DNA from: Trichostrongylus colubriformis
Lineage: Eukaryota > Nematoda > Chromadorea > Rhabditida > Trichostrongylidae
DNA: 64,000 bases
Assembly (NCBI GenBank): GCA_963978905.1
Contig: OZ022260.1
Coordinates: 10,033,725-10,097,724 of the forward strand
Reading direction: 5' to 3'
This document shows positions 33,431 through 44,790 of the stretch, in pieces; position 1 is the first letter of the stretch; every line of letters begins with the position of its first letter. The translations under genes and the position numbers were made by a program. The notes beneath the pieces were generated by a model that saw only the letters and a program-made list of their open reading frames with translations, did no database searches and was not told the origin of the DNA.

Positions 33431-36400
33431 ATGATTTTGATATCGTGCCTATACTTACTTGCACACCTCTTGAAGGTGGCGGTAGCTCGATTCAACGAGT
33501 CGAGCAACCCAATCACTTTGGTGTCGCTGAATATGTTTGTCGACTACGAAAGGACGTGTGTATACCAGCCTTTGCCAAGGAATCTGTCAATAATTTTTGC
33601 TGCAGCGGTGAGCTAGTGACTATCTATCAGATCCATTCAAATTCCATTAACTGACGAAATGCCTTTACTGATTGAAAGAACCTTGCAATAAGCGTCAGAA
33701 TTTCACAATTTTTGAGGCTGTCGAGGAAAGGATGTGCAAGCGTTCCAAGAATTGGTGTGTATCGTCAGCAGAGAATTTCGCAACGCAGCATGTGGTGCGT
33801 GCCAGTTCGGGCGCCCTTTGTTTTCGGGGCTCAAAGCGATTACGCTTAAAGACAGCATTAGGGGTAATGCGGTATTGGAGAAATCCCTACAAGAAGTCAC
33901 TCACATGGTAGTCCTGGGCCTAAGAAGGCTATCTGTGGCGAAATCCCCGTGAAAAAGCGCCCCTCCAAGCTGTAGAAACTCTGCAAAACGTCGCAACCAT
34001 GCAGCGGTTCCGCCTCTTGAACACAGCGTTCCCGCCTCCCGATGACGTAATTCCCGATTGACTGGGGTGGGAGCGGCCAAGGAGATGGGGCACGATCGGG
34101 GGTTTTGCGGCGCGCTTTCGCAGTTTCAGCTTGAAGCTCACTCCAAAAAGTAGATCCTGTCGTATGTTCAAACATTCCCTTGTGTTTACTTGGCAACATG
34201 CCAATGGGAAACTAGATCAGACTACCCGCCTCTTGACGGGAAGGTCGTTCGGGTCGGGAATCAACGGTGGGAAGGGGTCCTATTTCTCGGGTTTTTGGCC
34301 ATTCCCATCCGTTTTTTTCACTATCCTGTTACTAGGCATCTCGACTTCATATGCACTTTTTCTTTTACTTTTCGTACGGCTTTCCCCTAATGCTGCCTTT
34401 AAAGTAATGAGCAGTATGCTCTAGTACCCAACTATTACACATACACCGCCTCATAGCTAGCATGCAGCGTTGCAAAATTCTATTCCATACATACTTCCAG
34501 AAACTAATAGGCTTTAGTTTGTGACGTTCAGCGGTCCATCATGGTAAATTTGGCCGTCTGCCACCGAGGTGCGGTCATAAACTATGTCGCGACCACCGTG
34601 GGCTTACCGTTGGACTTGTATGCATAGACAACGTCCTAACCCATGGCGTCGTGGTTTTGGATGAAGGCTCAACTGTTAGGGCCTGTGCTCTGACCTCACC
34701 TGCCATGCGGATCCCTGCGGTTCTGATCCGCTGAGGTGCCCCGACTCCCAGGACGACCTCTGCGTGACGTAGACCTACCTGCGTGGTAACCCAACCTGCA
34801 GTTGAGCTGTCTCCTACCCAATATGACGCTCACGTCAACTGTTTTATTCGTGTTTGCGCTATGTTTCTAACAAAAAAGCAATCGATAAACATCACCGAAA
34901 TAGCAACTCAATAAGGCACAATGGTGTGAGAATTACTCGCACAACGGACGTGCTATCTTTGCACAAAGGAAAACAAAGGAAAGACCAGATTTCTTTGACG
35001 TCAGATCTTCTGCGTGTATAATAATATCAGTCAACGAAAAACATTCTGTCCAACTCTCTAGACCTACGGGTCGACGCCTTGCCTAACCTAGGCGACTTGG
35101 CATTACAAAGCTCACCTGACCGTGATCCTTGGCATTACAAAGCTCACCTGACCGTGATCAAGCACGTGGCCGTGGGCCTGTGCCACTACCAGTCACGTTC
35201 TGCCAGAGGGGCAGAAGTTACCTGCACAAATCCTTCCATCTGCGAAGTATACGTCGTCCACGTTGGCCGAGGCGGCAGCTGGTCAGGGAGGTAAGTGCGA
35301 GAGGACTACGACCGTTCCAGACGAATGCAAGTTTTTGACGAGGTTGGTCAGTGATTACGGTACTACGCACGGTGAGACCCCAGTCGGACTCTGCCGAAGG
35401 TCCTTGCTTGACGAGCGGCCCTTCAAAGTCGGCTGCGCGTATGACGATGGATCGAGGCTGCGTGGGAACCATGACAGAGAAGAATTCGCACGAAAGTCGC
35501 GACAGGTTATGCGGTGGCGGTAGTGCAGTTTCGATGCAAAACGCAGAATCACAGGTCTGCCATGGCCATACTCGGTGACACTATCGCTTTTCCGCAACGC
35601 ACGTGCAGCGCAGACCGATCGATAATTCTGCATGCTCGCAGTGCTTCGTGACTAAAGCCGACAATATCGGAATACTTCCTTTTTTTGTTTTGTCCGCTTC
35701 CCTTATCGTCTATCCAGTCCGGTACGGATTGTGGTTATGAAATTCACAAAATGTAACACATAACTTCTATATTTCATGACTACACTTTCAAGTGAGAACC
35801 CACCACTCGTTTAATATTTCAGACAAGCAATGCGATTGTCAACACACTCTTAAGATCTCCATCTGGGACGACCACCATTACATCTGCAGGCAAAACTACG
35901 TCAAGCTCCCTACAACATACAACCACAGAAGAAGGTCAGTCGTATTATGTTTGAAGGTTTCGTGCTGGCTTCTCTATCGCCTATTTACCACATCAATGTG
36001 CAATTGCGACACAAACCGGGCATTATTCAACTATCACTATCCCGTGACGGAGCCAAAAAATAATATTCGCTAAAACAGCCTATTCAAAGTGCTGATCACG
36101 AATACATACGTTTTTGACGTTCGTGCCAATTTGATGCCGTTGTATCAAATTGGTGCAACAACTCACCAAAATCGCTGAAACTTGCTCTATAAGGATTGTT
36201 TGGGGTGCTGTTCGCCAATACGGAATGCGTTCGAGACGCTGGCGTTGTTCAGTACCACTGCAGCGTGCTAAAATATCACAGAGTGCGCAAACTGATGATT
36301 GTAGAATAGGATTTGACTTACTTACTTGATTTAATCGGCTGGCAAGTTGCCTGACGCGGTCATGCCGCATCTTCGCCGAGGTGTGTTGTCCATGAGCAGA

Positions 36401-39400
36401 GCTGAGCCCATCGATCACGATCTTCAGCGATAGGTCGAATGGAATCCACCCACTTGTCGCTGTTCCATAACCTGCGAAACGAAATGTCTCGCGTAAACTG
36501 CCGATCAACGCCAAGCATCCTCAGGTCTTCCTTCACCACATCTGTCCAGAATCTCCGCTTGCGGCCGGGCGGCCTCCTTCAACTGGGATCCGGAAGCATC
36601 CTCAGGGAAAGTTGAACAAGGCGATCCGACTGTCTCCTCAAAAGGTGACCCAGGAAGCGTAGACGATTCTGCGTGACTTCTTTCGATGGAAGGGAAAGAT
36701 GTTGCTGTTTTCCACGACTCATCCTCCGGTATACCAAATCCACTTCCACCAAAATCTCATAAAGTTCTTCGTTGTGGTATACCCTTGGCCAGAAGTAGCC
36801 TTGCATTCGTCTGAGAAGTTTTCTTTCTGTGCAGTCGAGTTTTTCCATTACCGTGGACGGCGCTGCCCATGGCTCCGATCCGTACATCATGATGGGTCGC
36901 ATGGCGGACAGGTACACGCGCAGCTTGACTTCATTGGCAATAGGAGTCGACCACAGACACCTGTAAATACTGGCGCCATCCTGACCCAGGCGGGTGCGCG
37001 CCAAATCTGTGTCATATCTGTGATCAGCATTCTGATCAATCCTTAAAGGCAATTTTAAACGAAATTTGTGAGAAAACGTTATTGATCCCCTTTGGTGTAA
37101 TTGCACAAAATTGAGGCCATCGTCAGAAAGTGATGTCATATCTGTAATCCCCAGCCCTGATAGCTACCCTACACAAAGCTCCACCGAAAATTATTTCTTT
37201 GACCAACTCGAGCTGTCTGGGGTGGTGGTAGTTGTTGATAGACATATGATCACGATTGTTTGAGTGAAGCATTGAGTAATACGCATAAAGGCAAAGACAA
37301 AGACATATATAACACAAAAGTCGGATTTTCCGATTTTTACTCGGTAAGTAACAGTGGCCCTTGCATTTCTAGCACTTGTGACAGTTGGAAGTTGTTAGAC
37401 AGCGTTCATATTGCCATTGCCCCCTTACGTCAGGACGGCGACGAGCGGCGTGTGACATAGTGTGTGCGAGCTATGCGCGTCGCGGTAGTTGGGTCTCAGA
37501 ACCATTATAACGTAATGCTAGGGACGCGAAACGCAGTTGACTTCTAATCGCTTCGGGACCCAACAACATAGCGCCTTTAGCTCGCCCTTCGCTTGCGACA
37601 TGCCGCAGTGCGAAATCCTGACGTAAGGGTACACATCCTTGCCTCACAACCAGTAATGTCACCGTGCACGCCACCACTATTGTGTGTATTGATTGCGAGG
37701 CTTGCGCAGGTCGTTGCCGAGTGGGCGCTGAGTATAGACATCACTCTCTAGCAGTTTTCATACTTTGTTTTCAATTCTCAATGAATCGTACTTTTTGAGA
37801 TTTAGGTGATTATCAATTTTGCGCTAGTGTTGCGATACCGTCAAAAGTCTATCTGTCACTGCTTGTGAATAAGGCAGGATCACATTCTCCTCAAATAGTA
37901 TGGCACAAACTCAGAGGGGATGAAGATGCTGAGATAAAACACATTCATGAAGATATTCTTGTGAGTACAGTGCTCCATTTCTTACGTTGCATTCATACTC
38001 GGCCATGAATCTCCGCGATTGTAATTGCCGTAATGCACCTGCAATGCGATCAACATCCCGTCGTGGTTGTCACCGGTTGGCGCGGCGCTATGATAAGCAT
38101 TACCTCCATCAGAATTGCCACCGTTATTCGGCCGGCTTACCGGTGTGTACCTTCATGTCAGCATCCGCACCACACGACGAACGTCGTGCGACGCGGTATG
38201 TGCTGGCTGTGCGGTCGCTATTATTGGGTGTGAGCGATTATACGGTAAAGTTAGGGGTGCCATACCTGGGGGTAAGTGCCGTTACATTCGAAAACCGCGC
38301 GGTCGCCCGCGGCGAGTGCGGTTGTGCGCAGTTTCATCTGTTGAAACAGTAACAACAAAAACAACAACAAAGGCAAGCCTCCTAAGCTTCCAACCCGCAA
38401 TCTTTGAAGATCCTTCACAATACCAGCCCAATGCATTTCTAACCGGAATCAACCGACTGCGAGTACAAGTCGCGCTGATGGCGCCGAGAATGCGATGTCG
38501 CAACGCGATTTTCAGACGTAAGGTACACATCCCATACATAGTTGACTTGTAATCGCTTTGAGACCCGAAGACACGGCATCATCAGCAGGGTCAAGCGTCG
38601 AGATGAGGAAAATCTTCAAAAAATACGACCCCCCCCCAAAAAAAAAGGGCCTCAATACAACCCCCCTTTAATATATGTTATTGTTAGTTTTCATTTTGTA
38701 GTAAATAATAAATAAATGCAATAAATAATGAACGAAATATTTTTATATTACAAGAAATTTGCTTCAACTGAACTAAACAATCACTTACGCGTGTTCGCCT
38801 AAGCCTACACAAAGGGAATCTCCTTCCCCCAGACTCAGGCTAACACCGGAATAATAAAAAACTCGAATTTGCCTCATCAAAATCATTTCATTGCAAAATT
38901 CGAGCCCAATTGGGCTAGTGCTACGGCCTCTCTGCGCTCTAACCATAGCGTTGGAGACCGTCTCTAACGCTATGGATAGAGCGCAGAATACTACTTTTTC
39001 CACCCTAACTCCCTAAACACCGAAAGAACATTATAAAACAACAAGAAAACAAAAAGAGGAACGAATCGCCGACAATTATGCGCGAAAAGAATAGGTGCGG
39101 CTGCGTCGCGATCTGAATAGAGCGCGTTATCTTCCCCATACTAAATTCCAACATTTCAAAAATACTCTAAACTTCACCTAGAGCCCATATTCCAAACAGC
39201 TGTAAACTGTTTTCCTAATAATTCCCTTAGACCTATCTATTGGCCACTGCTTGCTGCAATGGTTGCTTAGTTCTTGATATGGGTTTCCAGATGAGGATTT
39301 GATGAGGAAAATTTCGAAGTGTTTCACGGAAATGGCCATAACTTCCTTCAAACTTGACCATATGAGTTCGTTTTCGTGAATAAGGGTCTGCTAGGATGTC

Positions 39401-41430
39401 GCTTTCGAACGACTACCTGAGCTATGCCATATCTTCAAAACGAAGGAAGTTAGTTTGAGAGAAGCTTGATGAGGATTTGATGAGGAAAATTTCGAAGTGT
39501 TTTACGGAAATGGCCATAACTTCCTTCAAACTTAACCATATGAGTTTTGGTGAAGCAGGGTCTGCTAGGTTGTCGCTTTCGAATGTCTACCTGAGCTGTG
39601 CCATATCTTCAAAACGAAGCAAGAAAAATCCAAAAAAGCCAGTTGAGGAAAGCTTTTTTTCGTCGAATTTGCGAGATCTTCCCACGAATCTCCCAAATCG
39701 ATTCATTGTTACTGAACTTTTCCAGTATGCATCCTTCGCTCTCGGAGGCCTAGTGGAAAGGCGGGAAGCGTTGGTCAGCTTTTCTGTGGGATACGCCATG
39801 CATGAGGATCGCATCCACATTCTCAATGAATACAAACGTTTTTCCGGTCCGCATAGAAAAATCCATATCAGCTAATTTTTGTTTTCATCCCATTGTTTCT
39901 GGAGTGTACATCCACGGTGGTACCCGTTGATAGATATCGCTTTCCATGGTTAATCGGTGAATTTTGGAGGTGTCTCCGTACGTGGTTTCGGTGCCGGCGG
40001 ACCAATGAAAGGGTTATTGGCATTGGTTGGCTTCGTTGTGGATCGCGCCATGCATGAGGTTTCCATGATGATTAGGTTAAATTAGCTTCGGGTTCAAACC
40101 CAGTTAGTCAGTTTTATCATTTCTCTCCTTATACTTTAGACCCTCAGCCTTAGAAATTCTGTTGATCAATGCCTACCTAAACGATTACGACCCCCCCCCC
40201 TTCCTAGCGGACCAAATACGACCCCTTCGTTGAGGATTCCTCAACGGAGGCTTGACCCTGATCATCAGCTCGTACGCGTCACTTCGCTTGTGACACGCCG
40301 CTGGTGTATACTCTTCCATCAGGATTTGTAATGTCTCAAGCGAAGTGATGCGGACGAACTGAAAATGCCGTGTTGTTGAGTCCGAAAGCGATTACAAGTC
40401 AAATGATATGGCGCCCCACCGATTACCGTGTAATCGCTCGAAGATCCAACTACTATTGCGGCGCGCATAGCTCATTAACACCGCGTCGCACGCCACTTGC
40501 TATGGTGCAATTGTGGTGTAAGAGTACACACCCCTGGCACACAGCCTACATCACAACGTTCCCTTTCTCGGTGTTGACTAGCGGGGCGCAGCTCAGTTTG
40601 ATTGATACTCAACGTTGAGCACATTGAAGAATTCGCAAGGAGCGATGGGGTGGGGGTCGACTTTGAACGACTCGCACGCCGTTCGAAGCGGGTGGCCGCG
40701 CGAAAATTCGACCAATCGACCTCCACCCTCCCTCGCGATACCAGCCCTTTGTATATTAAACGAAATTCCAACCGTCTGCAGCAAGTCGTGCTGACGGCGC
40801 CGCGAAGCGAAAATTTGACCAATCGACCGCCACCCGCATCAATGGATACATATTAATAAATAGAGGGAAGAACCAGTGCAGTGGCCTAAATACGTATCAA
40901 GTTGGCTTTTCTCGAGGATTAAAGGAGTTTGCTGGCATGGAAGATGTACGTTTTGATATCCCATAAAATCGACTCTAATCTTTCCTCAAACTTTTATAGT
41001 GAATTCGAATGCGGGGCGGTGCTGGCTTTTCGCTGATTGGTCCATTATGCCCAAACGTCATATGAATGCGGTTTTGGCCTTTGATCGATCTTTTCAATCT
41101 GAACTTTCTAAGAGTACAGGTTTTTTCAGTCCATGCTGGATCATCTCTTCACGAAGTTAATTCACTTGAAAGTTTTTCTGAGAATGCATCACTTGGTAAT
41201 CCTCGATATTTGTACAGTAACGAATCAAGAGCGGTACCTATCGTTTCTTCTCATTCAACAAACTCCTATTCGAGGTTACTCGCCGTGACGACGAGCTACA
41301 GCAATGGAACGGTGGTTTTATTGTGAAGTATGTAATGGTGTTTTGTATTAGCGCTATCACTGTCGCTGTTGTTGAAGTGATGCTCATTCGTCGAATGTTC
41401 TACCGTGACCCTAAACGTTTGCGGATTTGA
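33431..41430 (+). CDS. p24/TMED family protein, paralogue B (5 exons)
   Basis: Second p24 paralogue, 221 aa. Exons: 33431-33607, 35823-35934, 37806-37960, 41130-41195, 41275-41430; phases 0,1,0,0. Residues 1-19 are a signal peptide. The GOLD signature is TCVYQPL with Cys43, and the second cysteine is Cys102 (DYQFC). The glycosylation Asn seen in A and C is replaced (QHTTTEE), and exon 2 is Thr/Ser-rich and poorly conserved. Exon 3 is longer than in A and C (51 codons against 44 and 40). Exon 4 (22 codons) and exon 5 (51 codons plus stop) match the paralogues exactly in length. The transmembrane helix is about residues 185-208 and the tail is RRMFYRDPKRLRI. The last intron is only 79 bp and its acceptor is ATTCGAG, so that junction is the least certain. 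Intron 2 contains the retrotransposon fragment. Confidence 0.75.
33846..34404. mobile_element. MITE, TTTAAAGGCAGCATTAGGGG family, copy 2, in intron 1 of p24-B
   Basis: TTAAAGACAGCATTAGGGG at the left, CCCCTAATGCTGCCTTTAAA at the right. The interior has GAGCTTCAAGCTGAAACTGC-type sequence on the complementary strand. Confidence 0.85.
34420..35640. other. Intronic GC-richer block of unknown origin in intron 1 of p24-B
   Basis: No exon or known transposon recognised. It contains a 32-bp direct tandem pair at 35096-35159 (TTGGCATTACAAAGCTCACC). Base composition differs from the flanking AT-rich intron, suggesting an old insertion. Confidence 0.4.
35096..35159. repeat. 32-bp direct tandem pair
   Basis: CTTGGCATTACAAAGCTCAC followed by CTGACCGTGATC occurs twice back to back. 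Confidence 0.85.
36313..37010 (-). mobile_element. 3' fragment of a non-LTR retrotransposon (reverse transcriptase C-terminal region)
   Basis: In intron 2 of p24-B, opposite strand. The minus strand reads the C-terminal end of an RTE-like nematode retrotransposon polyprotein: EVKLRVYLSAMRPIMMYGSE, LDCTERKLLRRMQGYFWPRV, RLRFLGHLLRR, RPPGRKRRFWTDVVKEDLR, LWNSDKWVDSI and HLGEDAA before TGA. A TGA interrupts the frame just before RRPPGR (ancestrally TGG by family pattern). After the stop come TAAGTAAGT-type units, as at an RTE-type 3' end. The polymerase palm and endonuclease are absent, so this is a 5'-truncated dead copy. Confidence 0.85.
37425..37640. repeat. Dispersed repeat (GTAATCGCTNNAAGACCCAAC family), copy 2, in intron 2 of p24-B
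   Basis: GAGCTATGCGCGTCGCGGTA, GACTTCTAATCGCTTCGGGA and CTGACGTAAGGGTACACATC occur in family order. Confidence 0.55.
38275..38525. repeat. Dispersed repeat (CTTTGAAGATCC/ACCAGCCCA family), copy 3, in intron 3 of p24-B
   Basis: GAAAACCGCGCGGTCGCCCG at the left, GTTGAAACAGTAACAAC, ATCTTTGAAGATCCTTCAC and AATACCAGCCCAATGC follow. Confidence 0.65.
38745..38960. repeat. AT-rich dispersed repeat (GCCTAGATACAGCTAACTAA family), partial copy
   Basis: Only the right part is kept: ACAATCACTTACGCGTGTTC through CTCTGCGCTCTAACCATAGC. Confidence 0.6.
39040..39870. repeat. Dispersed repeat with internal 178-bp tandem duplication, in intron 3 of p24-B
   Basis: ATGAGGATTTGATGAGGAAA occurs at 39291 and 39469. 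The unit includes ATGGCCATAACTTCCTTCAA and CCATATCTTCAAAACGAAG. A diverged longer relative without the duplication lies at 53700-54420. The 132-codon open frame here is part of the repeat. Confidence 0.75.
40285..40535. repeat. Dispersed repeat (GTAATCGCTNNAAGACCCAAC family), copy 3, in intron 3 of p24-B
   Basis: ACCGTGTAATCGCTCGAAGA, GCGCATAGCTCATTAACACC and GGTGTAAGAGTACACACCCC occur in family order. Confidence 0.55.
40645..40835. repeat. Dispersed repeat (CTTTGAAGATCC/ACCAGCCCA family), partial copy in intron 3 of p24-B
   Basis: GCGCGAAAATTCGACCAATC, GATACCAGCCCTTTG and GCGCCGCGAAGCGAAAATT; the middle is rearranged. Confidence 0.5.
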
Positions 41431-41472
41431 ACTGTCCGTGCACAGTTCTGTTTTTGAAAGAAGCAATTTAAG

Positions 41473-41606
41473 AAGAATAGATCATCAAAAAAATGCCTTT
41501 GTTTTGTTCATTTATGCCTTTCGGTGCTGTCACAAGGAAGAATAGATCATCAAAAAAATGCCTTTGTTTTGTTCCTTTATGCCTTTCGGTGCTGTCACAA
41601 GGAAGG
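41473..41606. repeat. 65-bp direct tandem duplication just 3' of p24-B
   Basis: AAGAATAGATCATCAAAAAA at 41473 recurs at 41538 with a single obvious mismatch across the unit, so it is recent. It lies 43 bases after the stop codon, likely within the 3' UTR. Confidence 0.95.
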
Positions 41607-42179
41607 GTGGGACATCTCATTCGGCCGGACTTCGGCGTGGTTTTAACCTGAACTTTAAGCAGAAAATAATTCTTTCTTTCCGCACTTAGTAAACGAAATT
41701 ATACGGCGCTATCGCAATGAGGAGAGAGGGGAGATCTTTAAAAAAAACTGCTAATCGAAGCATCCTGGAGAGATCTTTGAGGGGTCAATCCCTTGAAGGA
41801 GGTAGAAAAGGGCTCCTTTCCCATTCTTGGCTTAGGTCTTAGGTAAAAATAGGGTCTAGTAGTGGGATCCCCCTCCCCTCATTGCCATAGCACCAAATAT
41901 ACCTTGTTTATGCAGAATGACACGTCAGTGATGCTTAGATGCTCGTGACATTTTACAAGGTGCCCCACTTTATTGTGATAGCACCCGTCTTTCCTTTTGT
42001 TATACTTCTTATTAAGATTCTAGACATTACAGTATTCGCTCGATGTGTTCGATAAAGAATTCTTGTCTGAGTCTGTTACCGATTATGATACGAGTTTATT
42101 TTTCGGAATACAAGAAAATGAACTGAAAGACTGAAAATTCGTTCATCACGACAGGGCTGCAGGTGATACAGGAGGTAAG

Positions 42180-42500
42180 GAGGGCACTCAACAATAACAT
42201 AGGTCGCGCCCAACTTCTGCTCATAGGCGCTCTCAAGGTTATTTTATGCCTAGATATAGCTAACTAAGAAAACGAATAAATTATTCTACTATCGGTATAT
42301 TACGAGAAATTCGCTTCAATCAGACTAAACAACCACATACGCGTATTTGCTTAGGGAAATCTCCTTCCCCCATGTTTAGGCTTGCACAGGTTTGAAAGAA
42401 GTACGGATCCGCTTCATCAAAATCGTTGCTTTGCATCACTCGAGCCCGAATCGGTTAACTCTATAACCTCTCTGCGCTCTAACCATAGTGCGAGAGACGC
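42180..42500. repeat. AT-rich dispersed repeat (GCCTAGATACAGCTAACTAA family), copy 2
   Basis: GGTTATTTTATGCCTAGATA at 42237 and CTCTGCGCTCTAACCATAG near 42472. Confidence 0.7.
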
Positions 42501-43439
42501 AGAGCACAGTGGACTTACCCCCTTCCCCCCTAACTCCTTTAACGCCGGGCTGCATCCACACTTGGCGACGCGATCAAGAGATCATGATTACAGCAACGCT
42601 GTGGGATACGGTCAGTACATTTAGTAGGTTGTGCGCCGCGAGCGATCAATACCGGAAGGGGGCGGAAAATCGTTTACGAAAACAAGGACGTCTGTGAACA
42701 AACATATGGGCTCAGCAGACATAATATGTAACGAAACCGGCGTTGAAAAACGCGCCGTGGGGCGCTATTTGCCCTCCTAGCGCGCTTCCGTCCGAACTGC
42801 AACCTAGCTATCGTACGACAAAAATGCCCCCTCCCGATGTCTTCAAAGGCACCGTTTGCGCTCGTTGATGGAAGGAAACACAGCCGAATCTCACTGGTAG
42901 TCGGACGCTGGGGGCGGATCGACGCCCCACACGCAATAGGGCGTGGAGAGACCGTAGACCAAAGAATTTCACTGAGGTGAAGTCAAATTAATGTTGATCA
43001 TACCGCCATATGAAAGCGATAGGCACCACTTCAAAAAAAAGAGGGTTTTGTCGTGTCGGGAATTCTGAATAGTACGGGCGGCCCATGCTACATCGAAAAA
43101 GTGGAATTTAATTTGAATAAATGATCATTCATCTTCCACATTGACGTTCTAAAGAATTGTTGTGCAGATGTGGGCGCTATTCACTGTTCATGTATCTTCA
43201 CAATAAATTAAACTTTTTTTGGTTTTTTTGGTACTTATTTGAAACAGTTTCGTCACATAGAATCACCAGTTCAACGTTATAGATGAAGGTCGTCTCACTT
43301 GCTTTTAACAAATGTTGAAAATTCGAAATCGATTTGATAATAGCATCCATTAATGGGCGCGCAACACGCCACGTTTTCACACCTATTCTGCTTCTACATA
43401 TAAGAATCAACAATGCTTTTGCGATTTGACCAAACTTTC

Positions 43440-43590
43440 ATCTCTAAAGTCCATTTCGGAGCGTCTGATAGGGCGTGGCCCACGGTTTTCGTTGATGGCG
43501 AAAGTGAATGTGGCGGGGTGAGAGAGTTTGCTACACTCTCATACAAGTACGTAGGCCAGCCTTGTCAGGCGCTCCGAGATGGACTGTATG
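43440..43590. mobile_element. Small MITE (GCCTGACAGGGCGTGGCCTAC ends), copy 2
   Basis: AGTCCATTTCGGAGCGTCTG at the left and CAGGCGCTCCGAGATGGACT at the right, same layout as 25880-26052. Confidence 0.8.
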
Positions 43591-43935
43591 ATGTCGAACA
43601 GTGACGGTGTCGCCAATCAAAGGTCTCACAGTGGAGGAATATAGGGGCCCCGATTACCCCCCCCCCCCCTCCCCGCATTTCTATAGTCCCACCTACAAGT
43701 GATCTCTATCCATTTCCCTCGTTCATGCTGACGGGCTGTCAAATGATTTAGAATCGGACCAATACATGCGAAAACAAGTCTAGACTGGATATTTATAGGA
43801 ATTTCATTCCTGAACATGTGGAGACCAGCCTGGATATCTTATCATATCACTCACAACTCTACTTACACGCAGCTGGTTGTTCCACTTTTGTACCGTTTAC
43901 TATTCACTCACGTTATCCATAAGGTAGCGTTCATA

Positions 43936-44790
43936 CTTTTGGAATTTGCGTTTTTGCGTTTTCGTGGAAAGAAGAATAGATACGTATCGATTTGCGTTTT
44001 TGCGTTTTTGCTTTTTGTGGAAATGCGGAATTGTGTAAATGCGGATAAAGCATTAGATACGTATCGATTTCCGTGCGACAAAGAGACGAGAGGATTAGAG
44101 AAAGGAAAGGGTGGATTGCGTTTTTTGCGTTTTTATGGGAATGCGGAATTGTGGAATTTGCGTTTTTGTGGAAATCCGGAAAGGGATAAGATACGTATCT
44201 ATTTGCGGAATTTGCGTTTTTGCGTTTTTGTGGAAATGCGGAAACGTGGAATTTGCGTTTTTGCGTTTTTCTGGAAAGAAGATTAGATACGTATCAAGTT
44301 GCGATATTTGCGTTTTTGTGGAAATGCGGAATCGTGGAGTTTGCGTTTTCGTGGAAAGAAGATTAGATACGTATCGATTTGCGTTTTTGCGTTTTTGCTT
44401 TTTTGTGAAACGTATCGATTTCCGTGCCACAAAGAGACGAGAGGATTAGAGAAAGGAAAGGGTGGAATTTGCGTTTTTGCGTTTCTGTGGAAATGTGGAA
44501 AGGGATAAGATACGTATGGATTTGCGGAATTTGCGTTTTTGCGTCTTTGTGGAAATGCGGAACCGTGGAATTCGCGTTTTTGCGTTTTTCTGGAAAGAAG
44601 ATTAGATACGTATCAATTTGCGATATTTGCGTTTTTGTGGAAATGCGAAATCGTGGAATTTGCGTTTTTGCGTTTTCGTGGAAAGAAGATTAGATACGTA
44701 TCGATTTGCGTTTTTGCTTTTTTGTGGAAATGTGGAATCGTGGAATTTGCGTTTTAGTGGAAATGAGGAAATGGATAAGATACGTATCGA
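43936..44790. repeat. Minisatellite of TTTGCGTTTTTGCG / GATACGTATCGATTTGCG units
   Basis: About 0.85 kb built from two short modules: TTTGCGTTTTTGCGTTTT(T/C)GTGGAAA and GATTAGATACGTATCGATTT, with TGCGGAATCGTGGAA linkers. A larger unit of about 360 bp is itself repeated (AAAGAGACGAGAGGATTAGA at 44079 and 44436). Both strands stay open for about 100 codons because of the repeat. Confidence 0.95.

Noticed and set aside
39477..39875. 132-codon open frame
   Set aside because: It spans the second unit of a tandem duplication that has a diverged copy at 53700-54420; repeat-derived.
40085..40110. GGGTTCAAACCC, resembling a tRNA T-arm
   Set aside because: No acceptor stem, D-arm or anticodon arm can be placed at the right distance.
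41214..41274. In-frame extension upstream of p24-B exon 5 that resembles the membrane-proximal segment
   Set aside because: It is closed by TAA upstream and has no usable acceptor; exon 4 at 41130-41195 has the exact paralogue length and phase.
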